A DNA stretch of 29,439 bases from Halanaerobiales bacterium (GTDB taxonomy: Bacteria > Bacillota_F > Halanaerobiia > Halanaerobiales > DTU029), in contig JADQBV010000414.1 of assembly GCA_016278415.1 (NCBI GenBank), positions 1 to 29,439 of the forward strand. Direction: 5' to 3'. The notes below the pieces were generated by a model. That model was not told the origin of the DNA and searched no databases. It worked only from the letters and a program-made list of their open reading frames with translations. The stretch's first letter is position 1. Every line of letters begins with the position of its first letter. The translations under genes and the position numbers were made by a program. Positions 16,668 to 24,898 of this stretch are shown here, in pieces.

Positions 16668-17312
16668 ATGTCTATAAATGAGTTTGATCGTAAACAAGTA
16701 ATTAGTATAAAGCGATATGCCTCCAGAGAATTAAGCAGGGGTGAAAAGGAATTTTTAATTAGGAATATTTATCTTGCAATTGAGGAAGAATTGAAGGCTG
16801 CTGCCTATTATCAGGCTCTAGCAGATATAGCACCTAATCCCTTTGCTGGAGGAATAATTCTAGAATTTAGTCAAGATGAAAGAGAGCATGCTTATGAGTT
16901 TCAACAGGCCTATAAAGTACTTTCTGATAGACCTTTTACACCACCTGGTGAAATGGAGTATGAATTTGAAATTGAAAATTATATAGAATCATTAGAAGAA
17001 AGGGTATTAGAGGAAACTAATGACTATAAAAAATATAAAGAGTATTATTTGATGACTAATAACCCTGTTTTAAGGGATATATTCTTCAATGCAATGCATG
17101 ATGAAGACTATCATGCCACTAGAGAGTTATATTTAATCCATATGGAAGTGATGAGGGGGATAACAATGGACAATAATCAAGATGAAATGTTGCTTGATAT
17201 ACATGATAAGATGAGCGACATGTTGAAGATGATGAACTCCATGATGGAAATAATGAGTGAAAAGATGAGTACAGAACATAAAAGTCCAGAAACTAACAAA
17301 ACCCAGAAGTAA
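16668..17312 (+). CDS. Ferritin-like di-iron protein (rubrerythrin-related)
   Basis: 214 residues with a strong GGGAGGTG ribosome site. A four-helix ferritin-like domain covers about 25-165. Carboxylate and His ligands for a di-iron centre are visible: EEELKAAAYY (39-48), DEREH (70-74, ExxH), EEETNDY-like helix 3 (about 114-121) and HDEDYHA (144-150, second ExxH). There is no C-terminal rubredoxin domain. Instead there is a Met-rich amphipathic tail (about 175-205: MLDIHDKMSDMLKMMNSMME-like), unusual for the family and perhaps metal-binding or for self-association. Likely role: peroxide reduction or iron handling in an anaerobe. Monocistronic, with its own terminator. Confidence 0.82.
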   Translation: MSINEFDRKQVISIKRYASRELSRGEKEFLIRNIYLAIEEELKAAAYYQALADIAPNPFAGGIILEFSQDEREHAYEFQQAYKVLSDRPFTPPGEMEYEFEIENYIESLEERVLEETNDYKKYKEYYLMTNNPVLRDIFFNAMHDEDYHATRELYLIHMEVMRGITMDNNQDEMLLDIHDKMSDMLKMMNSMMEIMSEKMSTEHKSPETNKTQK

Positions 17313-17344
17313 GAATAAATGTTTGTTTTTATAAGAACACAAAT

Positions 17345-17378
17345 AAAGGGTCGGGGTTATTTTAAACCTGACCTTTTT
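17345..17378 (+). terminator. Terminator of the ferritin-like gene
   Basis: Imperfect hairpin (AAAGGGTCGGGGTT against AAACCTGACCTTTTT) ending in five T on the plus strand, about 30 bases past the stop. The interval to 17492 has no gene. Confidence 0.75.
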
Positions 17379-17492
17379 ACACAACACTATTTATGCTCCA
17401 TACTTTAAAAATTTCCTTTAGGTTTATTATTATACTTGCATTACACAGTATTTAATCTATACGACAACTTTCCTAACACACAGGTTTATCTA

Positions 17493-17876
17493 TCATTCCT
17501 CCATGACATGTTGAAGCCCCTGTCCAAATAAACACAATACATGTTCATCATCAAGGGAGTATATTACTGAGCGACCTTCCTTGCGAAATTTAACTAAACT
17601 ATTTGTTCTTAATACACGTAATTGATGTGATATGGCAGAAGCACTCATATCTAGCAATTCTGATAAATCACATACACATAGCTCTCTCTCTTTTAGAGCA
17701 TAAAGAATCTTAATTCGTGTAGGATCTCCTATAGTTTTAAATAATTCGGCTAAATCATAAACAACATCTTCATCCAGTATACTGCCCTTCATCAATTCAA
17801 CCAACTGTTGATTGGGATTAAAAACTTCACATACATCACATAATTTATGTCCTAAAGGTTTACTTTTATCGTTCAT
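17493..17876 (-). CDS. ArsR/SmtB-family metal-sensing repressor (CadC-like)
   Basis: 127 residues with a winged-helix domain (about 38-110). Both metal sites known in this family are visible. The alpha-3N thiolate site, as in CadC, has C13 and C16 in the N-terminal arm with C67 and C69 in ELCVCD. The alpha-5 site has the pattern D110-x-H112-x10-H123-xx-E126. The recognition helix is MSASAISHQLRVLR. It should release DNA on binding Cd, Pb or Zn. It lies downstream of the CDF exporter on the same strand with a repeat-rich gap between, and a typical operator overlaps the start of transcription of the exporter. It is therefore likely to repress the exporter and itself. Confidence 0.92.
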   Translation of the reverse strand: MNDKSKPLGHKLCDVCEVFNPNQQLVELMKGSILDEDVVYDLAELFKTIGDPTRIKILYALKERELCVCDLSELLDMSASAISHQLRVLRTNSLVKFRKEGRSVIYSLDDEHVLCLFGQGLQHVMEE

Positions 17877-17903
17877 AACATTCTCCCTTTCAATTAGTTA
17901 TAT

Positions 17904-17986
17904 GCTTTCTTTTATAGTTAGAGATATATAGTTATTTGTTTGTTTATTTGCTCTTTTTATAGTTACAAGATATATAGTTATCTGTT
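17904..17986. repeat. Two imperfect 37-bp direct repeats with four TATAGTTA boxes
   Basis: Two copies (17904-17940 and 17950-17986) of a unit reading GCTYTTTTATAGTTA..., each holding TATAGTTA twice (17913, 17927, 17958 and 17973). They fill the gap between the CDF exporter stop and the ArsR gene. They could be direct-repeat protein sites controlling arsR separately, or a processing site in the mRNA. No published motif is recognised. Confidence 0.7.
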
Positions 17987-18000
17987 CTATTTAATATCAT

Positions 18001-18912
18001 TTAGTACTCACAATTTTCACAACTACATACTTCCCCAATATAATCAACTTCAACTGTAATATGGTTAATATCCTTATTATAAACTAACTCCCTTAGCTTA
18101 TTTTTTAAAGAAATTATCTCTTCCTGACTCACTTCTTTTTCTATAACAATATGTGTTGACAACAGATTTTTTTCACCATCAAGTGACCATATATGCGTAT
18201 GATGAACATCATTAATATTTTCTATTTGCAAAATATCTTCTTCTATCGCTTCTATTGATAGCCCTTCAGGTACCCTCTGTAAAAATATATTTCCTATCCC
18301 CTTTAAATTTTTAATCACATTATATAAAACATAAAAAGTAATTCCTATAGATAGTAGTGGGTCAAGAATATAGATATCTTTAAAAAACAATATAATACTT
18401 ACTATCAATATAGCAACCCAACCTAAAACATCTTCTAATAAATGCCATGATACTACTTTCTCATTAATCGAATGCCCTTTACGAAGACGCAAAACAGCAA
18501 TTCCATTTACAACTATACCAACCAAGGCAAAAATAATCATTCCCACTTCATTTATAGGCTCAGGATTTATAATTTTAGGAACAGCCCTCATAATGATTAA
18601 TATTGAGCCAATTATTAGCACAAGGCTATTTATAAAAGCCCCCAATAGCGAAAACCTTGAATAACCAAAAGAAAACTTAAAATCTGCTTCCTTTTTAGAG
18701 AATCTATCTATGTACCAGGCTAGACCCAAAGAAATAGAATCACCTAAATCGTGTAAGGCATCAGATAAGATGGCTGTACTATTGGTCCAAAAACCACCAA
18801 CTATCTCAAGTATTGTAAAGGTGAAATTTAAGAAAAAGGCAACTTTAATATTATCAGTACTCCCATGGTGATGGTGATCATGACTAGAATGATGACTATG
18901 ATCTTGAGACAT
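18001..18912 (-). CDS. Cation diffusion facilitator (CzcD/ZitB-like Zn/Cd exporter)
   Basis: 303 residues, six membrane helices (about 24-44, 48-70, 88-108, 124-142, 155-178, 183-200) and a cytoplasmic ferredoxin-like C-terminal domain. The transport site is intact: H54xxxD58 in helix 2 (SDALHDLGDS) and H157xxxD161 in helix 5 (SWHLLED), the HD-HD pattern of zinc/cadmium exporters. The N-terminus is His-rich (HSHHSSHDHHHH), a common metal-collecting tail. The end has an extra CSCENC motif, an unusual thiol site that may favour Cd or help sensing. Proton-coupled efflux from the cytoplasm. It is paired with the ArsR repressor. Start chosen by GGGAGG. Confidence 0.95.
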   Translation of the reverse strand: MSQDHSHHSSHDHHHHGSTDNIKVAFFLNFTFTILEIVGGFWTNSTAILSDALHDLGDSISLGLAWYIDRFSKKEADFKFSFGYSRFSLLGAFINSLVLIIGSILIIMRAVPKIINPEPINEVGMIIFALVGIVVNGIAVLRLRKGHSINEKVVSWHLLEDVLGWVAILIVSIILFFKDIYILDPLLSIGITFYVLYNVIKNLKGIGNIFLQRVPEGLSIEAIEEDILQIENINDVHHTHIWSLDGEKNLLSTHIVIEKEVSQEEIISLKNKLRELVYNKDINHITVEVDYIGEVCSCENCEY

Positions 18913-18964
18913 ATATAACTTCCTCCCTTATATAATTTTTTTGATATTTAATCGTCACTATATT

Positions 18965-18978
18965 TGAACAATTATTCA
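18965..18978. promoter_or_regulatory. ArsR/SmtB-type operator
   Basis: TGAACAATTATTCA, an inverted repeat TGAA-N6-TTCA, matches the operator style of SmtB/CzrA/CadC repressors. It lies just past the -10 box of the exporter promoter, about 7-20 bases after the expected transcription start, where a bound repressor would block RNA polymerase. Confidence 0.75.
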
Positions 18979-18991
18979 TGTATTCAGCAAT

Positions 18992-19020
18992 AGTATATAC
19001 TATTTTTTTTGTGATGTCAA
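18992..19020 (-). promoter_or_regulatory. Sigma-A promoter of the metal exporter gene
   Basis: TTGACA (19020-19015) and TATACT (18997-18992) on the minus strand with a 17-base spacer. The ArsR-type operator directly follows, giving a leader of about 73 bases. Confidence 0.8.
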
Positions 19021-19073
19021 TGTGTTTTGAATTAAACTGGGTTTATTTAATATACCACTTCCTCTTAGAGTAT

Positions 19074-19105
19074 AAAAGAGCAGGTAGAAATTTCTCTGCT
19101 CTTTT
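19074..19105 (-). terminator. Terminator of the 19169-19504 gene
   Basis: AAAAGAGCAG (19074-19083) pairs perfectly with CTGCTCTTTT (19096-19105). It is about 65 bases past the stop codon and separates this gene from the exporter promoter. T-rich on both sides. Confidence 0.8.
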
Positions 19106-19124
19106 TACTAAATTTTCTTTACCC

Positions 19125-19183
19125 TTACCTTAATCTGTCTTTAGTTTTACCTTAATATGTCTTTAGTTTTACCTTAATCTATA
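19125..19183. repeat. 22-bp tandem repeat overlapping the 3' end of a gene
   Basis: Unit TTACCTTAATCTGTCTTTAGTT at 19125-19146, repeated with one change at 19147-19168 and partly at 19169-19183. The last copy encodes the final Arg-Leu-Arg-stop of the minus-strand gene, so the array grew by duplicating the stop region outward into the 3' UTR. Confidence 0.85.
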
Positions 19184-19504
19184 TCCTCTAATAACATCCC
19201 TTCTATTTCTCCTTCTTATTTCTGTTCTTCCGGTATTTATTTCATTATTAAGGGATGTTTCTATATTACTACTAACTACCTGTTCTCCTGCATTTATTGG
19301 CTGGGATGGATTTAAATTAGGAAACCTTGTTACTTGGGGATTAAGATCAAGAAAATCTTCATAAACTATTAATTCAACAGTTGACTCTGTTGCTAGGTCT
19401 TCAAATACTTCGGCAATTCTAGGAATTCTTCGTGTTGAAATTTGTCTAGTCCTAGGAACATTAGCCTGACGTGGTAATAATCCTTTGCTTATATTTATGG
19501 GCAT
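19169..19504 (-). CDS. Unrecognised 111-residue protein
   Basis: Start set at ATG 19504, eight bases after AGGAGG; the ATG at 19510 is only two bases from that site. No signal peptide or membrane helix is seen. The sequence is Arg/Asn/Pro-rich, with a basic N-terminus (LLPRQANVPRTRQISTRRIP), a central acidic strand-like part (VFEDLATESTVELIVYEDFL) and a strongly basic end (TEIRRRNRRDVIRGYRLR). Good ribosome site and terminator support a real gene. I recognise no family. The basic tail would suit nucleic-acid or surface binding, but nothing proves it. Confidence 0.65.
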   Translation of the reverse strand: MPINISKGLLPRQANVPRTRQISTRRIPRIAEVFEDLATESTVELIVYEDFLDLNPQVTRFPNLNPSQPINAGEQVVSSNIETSLNNEINTGRTEIRRRNRRDVIRGYRLR

Positions 19505-19780
19505 AAACATAGCCTCCTATATAAATAAATCTTCTTTTCCTCATGACTAATTGCTACTAAAATTACTAACTCAAGAATGTTAGTAGCAGTAAGAACCATT
19601 ATTAGTAGTTCTAAGACTCATATAAATCATCTTCGCCAAATCTTCTTTATGCTATTTAGTATATGTATGACAGTCAAAAATAGTTATAAATTGTTTATAA
19701 ACAAATCTTTTGATATAATTGAGATTTATTTTTTGTATCTGTGGAATAATAATCAAAAGGCACTTAAAGGAGTGATGTAT

Positions 19781-19954
19781 TTGGAAAAGTATAACAATAA
19801 ATTCAAGTTAAGAATGATGGAAATGCCTATTGAAAATCACCAAACAGCCGCCTGGACAAATATAGAAGGACTACAGGGGGAAGCAAGGGTTTTTCAACCC
19901 AGTTATCTAGGAGCTGAACAAGCTAAAGAATATGTCGATGAAAACGAAAAATAA
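19781..19954 (+). CDS. DUF3787 small protein
   Basis: 57 residues from TTG 19781, eight bases after AAAGGAG (19766-19772); an in-frame ATG at 19775 is only two bases from that site. The upstream extension of the open frame has no family match and AT-rich composition. The protein carries the DUF3787 signature: PIENHQTAAWTNIEGLQGEA and AKEYVDENEK, which spans nearly the whole protein as usual in this clostridial family. Function unknown. A 19-bp perfect hairpin follows. Read alone on the plus strand. Confidence 0.85.
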   Translation: MEKYNNKFKLRMMEMPIENHQTAAWTNIEGLQGEARVFQPSYLGAEQAKEYVDENEK

Positions 19955-19967
19955 CTTTTAGTGCCTA

Positions 19968-20012
19968 AGATTAAAGGAGATAACGTTTAATTCACGTTAT
20001 CTCCTTTAATCT
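19968..20012. terminator. Strong hairpin terminator between convergent genes
   Basis: A perfect 19-bp stem (19968-19986 with 19994-20012) and a 7-base loop, core AAAGGAGATAACGT / ACGTTATCTCCTTT, between the DUF3787 gene and the convergent carbonic-anhydrase-like gene. The T-run is short, but stem stability should suffice in both directions. Confidence 0.8.
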
Positions 20013-20061
20013 ATAAAAACTAATATAATTAAAATATATTTTTTTAAGATATTTAATTTAC

Positions 20062-20580
20062 TCAATCAATTATTTCGATATTTTGATGCATTATCGCTAA
20101 TCTTACATACTCTTCAGCATTATTGCTAATTTTATTAATTTCTTCTTTTGATAACTCCCTAACTACTTTACCAGGAACACCTAAAACTAGACTTCCTGAA
20201 GGAATTTCTTTTCCTTCGGGGATAAGGGCACCAGCACCTATTATTGAATTTTCTCCTATTATAGCATCATTTAAAATAGTTGCCCCCATGCCAATAAGGC
20301 AATTGTCCTTAACAGTACAACCGTGTAAAACAACTCCATGACCAACTGTTACATTATCCCCTATATTTAATGGTGCATTATGATCAACATGAAGAGAACA
20401 ATTTTCTTGAACATTGCTGTTTTCACCTATATTAATTTCTGCTAAATCACCCCTCAATACAGAATTGTACCAAATACTAGAGCCTGTTTTAATATGTACA
20501 TTAGCAATTATCTTACAACCTGGTGCCAAAAACGTATTTTCAGCTATTACAGGTGCTTGATTATTAATCTTATAAAGCAT
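20062..20580 (-). CDS. Gamma-carbonic-anhydrase-like hexapeptide-repeat protein
   Basis: 172 residues from ATG 20580, eight bases after AAGGAG. Left-handed beta-helix built from hexapeptide repeats (IGENSN, IGDNVT, IGMGAT, IGENSI, IGAGAL) over about 10-150, with a short C-terminal helix. The three zinc-ligand histidines of gamma-class enzymes are at H64 (CSLHVD), H81 and H86 (GHGVVLHGC), and the R43/D45 pair in LRGDLAEI is present. The short form without the acidic loop of Cam resembles CamH/YrdA/PaaY proteins, many of which have weak or unproven carbonic anhydrase activity. Single gene. Confidence 0.88.
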   Translation of the reverse strand: MLYKINNQAPVIAENTFLAPGCKIIANVHIKTGSSIWYNSVLRGDLAEINIGENSNVQENCSLHVDHNAPLNIGDNVTVGHGVVLHGCTVKDNCLIGMGATILNDAIIGENSIIGAGALIPEGKEIPSGSLVLGVPGKVVRELSKEEINKISNNAEEYVRLAIMHQNIEIID

Positions 20581-20787
20581 TTCATCATCTCCTTGATACA
20601 TTTTTTTATGTAACAATATCAAGACTAGTCTCAGCTATCATTACCTTTCTATTTTACTTTATAATATAATTAAATGAAAGTATTTTAACCAAATACACTT
20701 AAAAATTTCTATTAATATCAGACTTAAAAGAGATTTGTTATTTTAGTAAGTCCATTTTTATCGTAATGATATTAAGCTCCCCCACAT

Positions 20788-20816
20788 AAAAAGCTGACCA
20801 GATGGCCAGCTTTTTA
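20788..20816 (-). terminator. Terminator downstream of the PFOR gene
   Basis: Hairpin AAAAGCTG...CAGCTTTT with one mismatch and a T-run on each strand, within the 420-base gap between PFOR and the carbonic-anhydrase-like gene. It lies nearly 190 bases past the PFOR stop. The rest of the gap has only short palindromes and no gene. Confidence 0.7.
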
Positions 20817-20957
20817 ACATGGTGATATTTCTAGATATCTTGAGATTCAATCGAATTTGTTTATACTAAAGCCAACCTTACGCTAATTAAGTAAAGGATT
20901 TAGTAGTGTATAACTAATTGATTTGAAATCAGCAACGAATTGATTGTAATATGCTGC

Positions 20958-20975
20958 TTAACAAAAATTTGTTAA
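20958..20975. repeat. Short palindrome after the PFOR gene
   Basis: TTAACAAAAATTTGTTAA: perfect 8-bp arms around AA, 28 bases past the PFOR stop. The arms resemble Rex half-sites but in the opposite order, so a Rex site is not claimed. Confidence 0.35.
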
Positions 20976-21002
20976 CATGGAGAACAACCATTAACTGAAA
21001 CT

Positions 21003-24000
21003 CTAGCTATACTTCATTTCTGCTAAACGCTTATAACTCTCATAACGATCTTTTGCGTCTTTCTCTGCTTTAGCATATAATTCGTCGGCAATTTCTGGAA
21101 AGGTATTCTGTATCTGAGTAAATCTTATTTCTGACATCATAAAATCCTTTACTGATTCTTTTGGTTCTTTGGAATCCATTACAAAAGGATTCTTACCTTC
21201 TTTTTTCAACATAGGATTATATCTATATAGATGCCAGTATCCAGTCTCTACAGCTTTCTTTTCCTGAGCAACTGATGTACCCATTCCACTCTTAATACCA
21301 TGGCTAACACATGGTGTATAGGCTATTATTAGTGAAGGACCATCGTATTCTTCTGCCTCTAGTATTGCCTTGATAGTCTGGTTCATATTAGCACCCATAG
21401 CAACTTGTGCTACATAAACATAACCATAGCTCATTGCCATCATACCCAGGTCTTTCTTCTTTGTTCTCTTACCAGAAGCAGCAAATTTAGCCGCTGCAGC
21501 TGTTGGAGTAGCTTTTGATGATTGACCACCAGTATTTGAATATATCTCAGTATCATATACCAAAACGTTAACATCTTCACCTGCTGCTAATACATGATCT
21601 AAACCTCCATATCCAATATCATAGGCCCAACCATCACCACCAATAATCCATTGAGACTTCTTAATCAAGAAATCTTTATTTTTTATAATATCTTGAATTA
21701 TTTTATTATCCGAATATTTGGGGTCATCAAGTACTTTTAGTAATTTATTAGTAGCATCTTTGGAAGCTTCCCCATTATCCATTGTATCTAACCAGGCTTT
21801 AAAGGCATTTTTACAATTAGCATCAAGTTCAGAATCCAGTCCATCTTCCATTATATTCTTAAGTCTTTGTCTAATCTGACTAACTGCCAGATACATACCA
21901 AATCCAAACTCCGCATTATCCTCAAATAGAGAATTTGCCCAGGCAGGTCCTTTGCCGTCAGGAGTAGTTGTAAATGGTACAGATGTTTCACTACCACCCC
22001 AAATTGAGGAACATCCAGTAGCATTAGCAATCATCATTCGATCACCAAACAATTGAGTTGCTAAAATAGTATATGCCGGCTCCCCACAACCTGGACAGGC
22101 ACCATGGAATTCTAATAAAGGTTTAGCAAACTGACTTCCCTTGACTGTTGTCTTCTTCATCAAATCGTCCTTATATGTTACATTGTTAGCAACAAACTCC
22201 CAGTTCTCCAACTGTCGTGGTATTTCTTCCTCTGCATTTACCATAACAAGGGCTTTATCAGGTGCTGGACAAATATCAGCACAATTTGCACACCCTGTGC
22301 AGTCCATTGTACTAACCTGAATACGGTAATGATAACCTTCTTTACCAGGTAATTTAGCTTCTTTGGTTTCAAAGGTATCTGGTGCATTGTTTTTCTCTTC
22401 TTCATCAAGAAGGAATGGACGAATTACTGCATGTGGACAAATATACGCACACTGATTACATTGAATACAATTATCTGTCTGCCACTGGGGAACTAATACT
22501 GCAATACCACGTTTTTCGTAGGCAGTTGTTCCCATTGGGAATGTCCCATCTTCCATACCTTCAAAGACACTTACTGGGAGATCATCTCCTTCTCTACGGG
22601 CAGCTGGCCTTTTGAGGCGTTTCATGAATTCCGGTTCATCTTTAACAGGGTAATCATCCTCTTCATCTTCAGAATTTTTCCAATCAGCTGGTACATCTAC
22701 ATGTATTAATTGTTCCAGAGACATATCTACCGCTTTATTGTTCATGTCAACAATCTTTTGACCTTTTTTACCATAGGTCTTTTCTATAAACTCTTTCAAA
22801 TATTTTATAGCATCTTCAACTGGAACAACATCTGTTAGCTTAAAGAATACTGTCTGCATAACCATATTTATTCTGTTACTCAAACCAACTTCCTGTGCCA
22901 CACTAACAGCATCAATAATATAAAAATCAATGTTCTTGTCTACAATATATCTCTTGATAGAAGCTGGCAGTTTTTCATCTAATTCGTCCTGATTCCATGG
23001 GCAATTTAAAACAAAAGTTCCATTTTCTTTTAGACCTTTTAATATATCATAATGATAAACATATGACTTATTATGACAGGCAACATAATCTGCATCATAC
23101 ACTAAATATGATGATTTAATTGGTTTATTACCAAATCTTAAATGTGATATAGTAGTACCACCAGATTTTTTACTATCATAAGCAAAATATCCCTGGGCAT
23201 ATAAATCTGTTTTATCACCAATTATTTTTATGGCCATTTTATTAGCCCCAACAGTACCATCAGAACCCAATCCCCATAACCTACAACTTATAGTCCCTTC
23301 AGCTGTAGTATCTACAACATCATTTTCCGGAAGGGAGGTGTTGGTCAGATCATCAACTATGCCAACAGTAAATTGCTTTTTAGGGGTTTCATTTTTTAAG
23401 TTTTTAAAAACTGAAATTATTTGAGAAGGCCTTACATCTTTCTGGCCCAATCCATATCTTCCACCAACAACTATTGGTTGGTTTTCTTTAGCATAGAAAA
23501 GGCTTTGTATGTCTTCATATAATGGTTCTCCTAATGCACCAGGTTCTTTTGTTCTATCCAGTACAGCAATTTTTTTCACAGTATTCGGATAAACATCAAA
23601 GAAGTATTTTTCAGAGAAAGGTCTATAAAGATGAACTTTGATCATCCCTACTTTTTCACCCTTACTCATCAAATAATCAATTACCTCTTCAACAACATTA
23701 CAACCGGATGCCATGGCCACAACCATATACTCTGCATCTTCTGCACCATAATAGGTAAATGGCTTATAATTACGACCGGTAATCTTACTTATTTCCTGCA
23801 TATAGTTTGCTACTATGTCAGGAACTTCCTCATAGAAGCGATTACCTGACTCCCTGTGTTGAAAGTATAAATCTGGGTTCTGTGCAGTACCTCTAAGTAC
23901 CGGCCGATCTGGATTAAGTGATCTATCTCTAAAGGCATCCACTGCATCATAATCAATTAATTTGTCAAATACATCATAATCCATTACTTCAACTTTATTA

Positions 24001-24539
24001 ATTTCATGTGAAGTCCTAAAACCATCAAAAAAATGTAAGAATGGTATTCTTGATTTAATTGCTGAAAGATGAGCTATTCCAGCTAAGTCCATTACCTCCT
24101 GAACACTACTAGAAGCAAGTATTGCAAAACCTGACTGTCTTGTTGCCATTACATCTGAATGTTCACCAAAAATAGAAAGAGCATGTGTAGCTACTACCCT
24201 TGCACTAACATGAAATACACCAGGCAAATACTCCCCTGACATCTTGTACATATTAGGGAGCATAAGTAATAACCCCTGTGAAGCTGTATAAGTTGTTGTT
24301 AATGCACCGCCTTGTAAAGATCCATGGACAGCACCTGCTGCACCTGCCTCAGACTGCATCTCTGTGACTCGTACTTGTTGGCCAAATAAGTTTTTCTTAC
24401 CCTGGGCAGACCACAGATCTACCATCTCTGCCATTGGGGAAGATGGTGTGATTGGATAAATCGCTGCTATATCAGTAAATGCATATGATACATAAGCAGC
24501 GGCTTCATTCCCATCCATTGTTTTCATTTTTTTTGCCAT
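21003..24539 (-). CDS. nifJ: Pyruvate:ferredoxin (flavodoxin) oxidoreductase
   Basis: 1178 residues, the one-polypeptide homodimeric form. Oxidises pyruvate with CoA to acetyl-CoA and CO2, reducing ferredoxin, the main pyruvate outlet in fermentative anaerobes. Domain order: pyrimidine-binding domain with YPITPSSPM (28-36) and the TPP-activating Glu in MQSEAGAAGA (61-70); gamma domain (about 420-620); 2x4Fe-4S domain with CIQCNQCAYICP (about 690) and CTGCANCADICP (about 744); proximal cluster CPGCGEP (about 813); TPP/Mg site GGDGWAYDIGYGG and NTGGQSSKATPT (about 965-1010); final cluster Cys in TPCVSHG (about 1078). Complete, with no missing ligand seen. Single gene with GGAGG site and its own promoter. 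Confidence 0.97.
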   Translation of the reverse strand: MAKKMKTMDGNEAAAYVSYAFTDIAAIYPITPSSPMAEMVDLWSAQGKKNLFGQQVRVTEMQSEAGAAGAVHGSLQGGALTTTYTASQGLLLMLPNMYKMSGEYLPGVFHVSARVVATHALSIFGEHSDVMATRQSGFAILASSSVQEVMDLAGIAHLSAIKSRIPFLHFFDGFRTSHEINKVEVMDYDVFDKLIDYDAVDAFRDRSLNPDRPVLRGTAQNPDLYFQHRESGNRFYEEVPDIVANYMQEISKITGRNYKPFTYYGAEDAEYMVVAMASGCNVVEEVIDYLMSKGEKVGMIKVHLYRPFSEKYFFDVYPNTVKKIAVLDRTKEPGALGEPLYEDIQSLFYAKENQPIVVGGRYGLGQKDVRPSQIISVFKNLKNETPKKQFTVGIVDDLTNTSLPENDVVDTTAEGTISCRLWGLGSDGTVGANKMAIKIIGDKTDLYAQGYFAYDSKKSGGTTISHLRFGNKPIKSSYLVYDADYVACHNKSYVYHYDILKGLKENGTFVLNCPWNQDELDEKLPASIKRYIVDKNIDFYIIDAVSVAQEVGLSNRINMVMQTVFFKLTDVVPVEDAIKYLKEFIEKTYGKKGQKIVDMNNKAVDMSLEQLIHVDVPADWKNSEDEEDDYPVKDEPEFMKRLKRPAARREGDDLPVSVFEGMEDGTFPMGTTAYEKRGIAVLVPQWQTDNCIQCNQCAYICPHAVIRPFLLDEEEKNNAPDTFETKEAKLPGKEGYHYRIQVSTMDCTGCANCADICPAPDKALVMVNAEEEIPRQLENWEFVANNVTYKDDLMKKTTVKGSQFAKPLLEFHGACPGCGEPAYTILATQLFGDRMMIANATGCSSIWGGSETSVPFTTTPDGKGPAWANSLFEDNAEFGFGMYLAVSQIRQRLKNIMEDGLDSELDANCKNAFKAWLDTMDNGEASKDATNKLLKVLDDPKYSDNKIIQDIIKNKDFLIKKSQWIIGGDGWAYDIGYGGLDHVLAAGEDVNVLVYDTEIYSNTGGQSSKATPTAAAAKFAASGKRTKKKDLGMMAMSYGYVYVAQVAMGANMNQTIKAILEAEEYDGPSLIIAYTPCVSHGIKSGMGTSVAQEKKAVETGYWHLYRYNPMLKKEGKNPFVMDSKEPKESVKDFMMSEIRFTQIQNTFPEIADELYAKAEKDAKDRYESYKRLAEMKYS

Positions 24540-24678
24540 ATTGTAACCTCCATTTTAACAATCTTAGTTCATAATTTTTTAAACTTTCATTTCTAAATCA
24601 TATCTTCTTTATTTTTAGTATTGTTCTTTTCAGATTTAAAATACCTATTATTTAAGTTTTTTTCTTTATCTCTTTACA

Positions 24679-24706
24679 ATTATATTTCATATTAAACTAC
24701 TGTTAA
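24679..24706 (-). promoter_or_regulatory. Probable promoter of the PFOR gene
   Basis: TTAACA (24706-24701) and TATAAT (24684-24679) on the minus strand, 16 bases apart, giving a leader of about 130 bases. The rest of the 359-base gap holds the terminator at 24755 and AT-rich sequence. Confidence 0.55.
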
Positions 24707-24754
24707 TACATTTAAATAAGGAAGAATATTAGCAATTATTATAATTAAAAATTA

Positions 24755-24793
24755 AAGCAACCCTATTAAAGTCGAGGTTTAATAGGGTTGCTT
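24755..24793 (-). terminator. Terminator of the mannan-oligosaccharide cluster
   Basis: Perfect 16-bp stem (AAGCAACCCTATTAAA 24755-24770, TTTAATAGGGTTGCTT 24778-24793), then TTTAATTTTTAATT on the minus strand. About 105 bases after the VOC gene, it closes that transcription unit. Confidence 0.88.
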
Positions 24794-24898
24794 ACATATA
24801 TTTTCTTTTGTTTTCAAGCGTTATTTATAGCTTATACAATTTTCAGAGTTAAGGCGTCAGACTAAAATACTGTTTATAGATTATAGTAGCTATAAATA

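Noticed and set aside
19577..19780. Long N-terminal extension of the DUF3787 frame
   Set aside because: No family similarity, and the ribosome site at 19766-19772 fits the TTG at 19781.
20958..20975. Rex redox-sensor site near the PFOR gene
   Set aside because: Half-sites are in the reverse order to the Rex consensus and the site is after the gene, not in its promoter.
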